Assembly: GCF_009389715.1 (NCBI RefSeq)
Contig: NC_052404.1
Location: 6,470,745-6,534,744 of the forward strand
Direction of reading: 5' to 3'
DNA: 64,000 bases
Source: Phoenix dactylifera
Lineage: Eukaryota; Streptophyta; Magnoliopsida; Arecales; Arecaceae
In this document: one piece after another, positions 61,520-64,000 of the stretch
Layout of the letters: every line of letters starts with the position of its first letter
How positions within the stretch are numbered: position 1 is the stretch's first letter
Translations under genes and position numbers: made by a program
The notes under the pieces: model-generated
The model's database searches: none
What the model was told of the DNA's origin: nothing
Seen by the model: only the letters and a program-made list of their open reading frames with translations

Positions 61520-62504
61520 AAAGGAGAAAAATACAACCTTGTCCCTCGTCCTTTTGTGTGGGTCGAGGTGCTTATCCTTGTGGTCAAATGTAAACTTAGC
61601 GGGAAAACGATTTGGATGCGAGTGAATGCCTTTTTAGATACCAAGTTTGTTATCTTCAGATGGTATGTTATATAAGAAAGTGCTAGTGGTGACGTTAGCA
61701 AGAGTATTATAAGCCACCAGCGTAGGCTAGTGGGGATCTTAATGGCCCTGGTTACTTCAAATTTAATTAACGGTTGTTTGTGATTTGCATTTTAATTGCA
61801 TAATTATTTCTGTTTATGCTAGTCGAACCAAACACAAGGATCATCCGTGGTACTCACATGCCTCGCAAAGGAAATTAGGCTGCGGATTGACTTGCAATTT
61901 TTATTGTTCCATCGGCTTTAGCAAAAAGCCAGTATGAAAACATATGGGCCGGGTCAGGGTTAGATTGGGTCAACCAAGCCCAAATTAGTCTGGTATGTGA
62001 AGCACGAAGTGCGCTGCATTTAGAGCCTTCCCAGTTTGATTAGGTTGATTAAGACAAATAAAGTAGTTTTGGATGTGTTTATTTGTATTTAGACAGCCAA
62101 ACTAATCAACCTATTTAGGTTGGTTACAAGTCCAATTAGTTAGCCGTCTTTATAGTCCATACCACGTTCACTGTGCCAAAAAGAATGATATATATGTAAT
62201 ATATAAAATCATGTCCATAAGGAGAAAGTAAAAGGCTGAGGCACTTGACCGAACGGCCATACTTTTTTCAATTTCTTTTCTGAGTTGGATGACATTGTGA
62301 AAAGGTTCACAAATGCAGCAAACACACTAAACCAGGTTGGTTTATTTATTTAATTGTCTATTTTAGAAAACCATGCAGAGACACTCAGTAGAAAAGGGAA
62401 GCATGGAAGCAACCATGGCAACCTCAAACGCTCACTACAAACGCAAGCTCTTGATTATTATAGTTCTCACACCAGCAGGTATACGAACTCAAACCCGAAC
62501 CACT

Positions 62505-63338
62505 TCAAGCATAGGCACCAGGGTTGGCCAGGAGGTAGGTCTCTGCAGCCTTGATAGTCCCGATCACTGCTTCCTTTCCCTTGGCTATCTCATCCTTGTT
62601 GTCAACTCCTGGTAATGGCTTATAAGTTGTCACCACCTTGCACACGCACCCTCCCTTGCTGGATTTCTCGAACTTGAAATGGGTTGAGGCCGACTCGATC
62701 TTCTTCCCGAGATCGCCGCCTTCGACCAGGCTGTGCTTGCACTCAAACTTGTCGAAGTCCACAAAGTCCAGACGCTCCTTTACATAGCCAAATGGCATCG
62801 CTACAAATATTAGAGCCACAAGGTTAGCACCAACTCTAAGTACATGAAAATTATATATATATATATATATAAAAGGGTTTGTTTGGGTGATTTGGCTGAA
62901 AAAATTCTATTGAATTTGTAGATTGAGCCTGTATATTTATAAGTACTTAGAAATAGCTTTGGAGTGGGCCAGCTGGATTTTCAGATTAAGACAAAAAAAT
63001 CTTAGCCTATAAATTTATGAATATAGGCTTAGTTCGGCCTATAATCTTATAATTTTGCTGCCTGTACTGGCTCAATCTATGAATTCAAAAAAAATTTTAG
63101 CCCCATCATCGAAACAGAATCTAAAACTAGAAAATTTCAAAGTATGGGTCATAATACCCGAGGTAAAGTTGATCTGTCTGACACTCCCGACGCTACCATC
63201 ACCATGGACACCGGCGGCGCTTACGATAATGTCAGGCAGGAGCTTAGCGGCCAAGTTGTGCCAGTCGAGGACCGCCTTGAACAACCTTGGAGCGGGCGCT
63301 TGGGACTCGACCTCGAGGTTCCAACACGGGAGACTCAT
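62505..63338 (-). CDS. PR-10 / Bet v 1 family protein, copy 4
   Basis: Exons 63338-63158 and 62800-62505 encode 158 residues. It has MSLPCW and PDIIVS like copy 3, GTIKAAETY near the C terminus (Thr where the others have Ala), and a TCG rather than TCA serine codon just before the intron. Reading frame, splice sites, glycine loop and C-terminal helix are intact. Confidence 0.94.
62888..63108. mobile_element. Fold-back element in PR-10 copy 4 intron
   Basis: Same inverted-arm element, shortened by deletions. A (TA)n run (about 62852-62870) lies beside it. Confidence 0.6.
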
Positions 63339-63430
63339 GGTTAAATTGGATTCTATATTGGGCTTCACTTCTTCTGCTAAGTTGTGGTGAGTGAAATCCA
63401 GATGGAGAATGGCGAGCAAAGGTTGGGGGT

Positions 63431-63436
63431 TTTATA
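63431..63436 (-). promoter_or_regulatory. TATA box, PR-10 copy 4
   Basis: TATAAA on the minus strand, 98 bases before the ATG. Confidence 0.75.
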
Positions 63437-63913
63437 GAGGGTTTGTGTGGAATGGTAGGTTTGGAACGAAGAAGCATGCGTGCTGGTTTATTCACATTTG
63501 GGCAGCGCCGTTGCCAAAACTGCTGACAAATAAAAATAGACGAGGAAAGAATGCGGGGGAGAGGTACGTAGGTGCTCGCATCAAGATGAGACTTCGGGGA
63601 ACGTTTTTTTTCCATTCTGACGGGTCCAGCTAAAACAGTCATGAGCGCTATAACTGTTGATATATGCCCTGCTTCGCAGTTTATGATTTCAAATTTTTAA
63701 TATTAAAACAATATAGGAAAAACCAACCCTTTGAGTGTTCGTCTAATAAAAATATCATTTTTCAGGTGAGACAAACTTAATTATTTGGAGATTATTTAGA
63801 TTATAATAAACTGTTATATTGCCCAATAACCCATCTGTTATCTTTTTCCCCGGTGTATTACTATAATAACATAGTAATGTAGGGGCTAAAAAGCATTATA
63901 AATTTATAATAAT

Positions 63914-64000
63914 TGTTGTGGTTCAAATTTGGCCCGAGGGTGACCACGCCGGAGAAGTCGAGGGAGCCACCGGAGTGTCAAAGAAGAGGGTGAGCCACCT
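63914..64000 (+). mobile_element. LTR fossil, start only (runs off the window)
   Basis: Begins TGTTGTGGTTCAAAT and matches the first bases of the LTR-like fossil at 21721. It interrupts array unit 4. Whether it is a solo LTR or part of a longer element lies outside the window. Confidence 0.7.

Larger units (their letters stand above)
61527..63913. repeat. Array unit 4 (segmental duplication)
   Basis: Starts at AAATACAACCTTGTCCC and follows unit 1 closely through the PR-10 gene. It is cut by an LTR fossil inserted at TTTATAATAAT near 63913. Confidence 0.85.

Overview
This window is plant nuclear DNA, most likely from a monocot and plausibly a palm. The evidence is a mix of plant-only families (GATL glycosyltransferase, an extensin-like wall protein, PR-10/Bet v 1, importin alpha with GT-AG introns, a DUF620 fragment), long AT-rich intergenic stretches, and many plant transposable elements (L1-type LINEs carrying RNase H, a Tourist-like MITE, a hAT element, a tRNA-derived SINE, LTR fossils). 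The monocot or palm assignment is inference. No bacterial operons, rRNA genes, true tRNA genes or CRISPR arrays were seen.

Left part (1-28 kb): sparse genes in repeat-rich DNA. A single-exon GATL-type GT8 glycosyltransferase lies at 3658-4764 (-). A small plant-specific basic protein of unknown function is at 15623-16066 (-). An extensin-like, probably GPI-anchored wall protein is at 23258-23782 (+). Between them lie LINE fragments, a MITE with TTA target duplications (14849-15329), a 1.16-kb direct repeat pair around an LTR fragment (16.5-19.5 kb), a solo-LTR-like fossil (21721-22622) and degenerate satellites.

Middle (28-37 kb): an intron-bearing but disabled importin-alpha copy (28750-33449, -). 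It lost its 3' end next to a palindrome and a 37-bp tandem repeat. A broken Ty1/copia fossil follows (about 34.1-36.5 kb, -).

Right part (37-64 kb): an intact five-exon J-domain gene (37361-38436, +), then an array of segmental duplications carrying four intact two-exon PR-10 genes, all on the minus strand (40215-41069, 47955-48803, 57641-58468, 62505-63338). Their promoters share a TATA box, and every intron holds the same fold-back element. Two array units carry debris of the J-domain gene 3' end. Two share one LINE insertion at the same junction, which gives a relative order of events. One partial unit has no PR-10 gene. Inside the largest LINE sits a hAT-like element with intact terminal repeats and a perfect 8-bp target duplication; it carries an intron-containing fragment of a DUF620 host gene (Pack-type gene capture). 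The window ends inside another copy of the LTR fossil seen at 21.7 kb.

The most notable system is the PR-10 array: a defence-type gene family expanding by local segmental duplication, with the neighbouring J-domain gene and transposons acting as markers of the duplication history.
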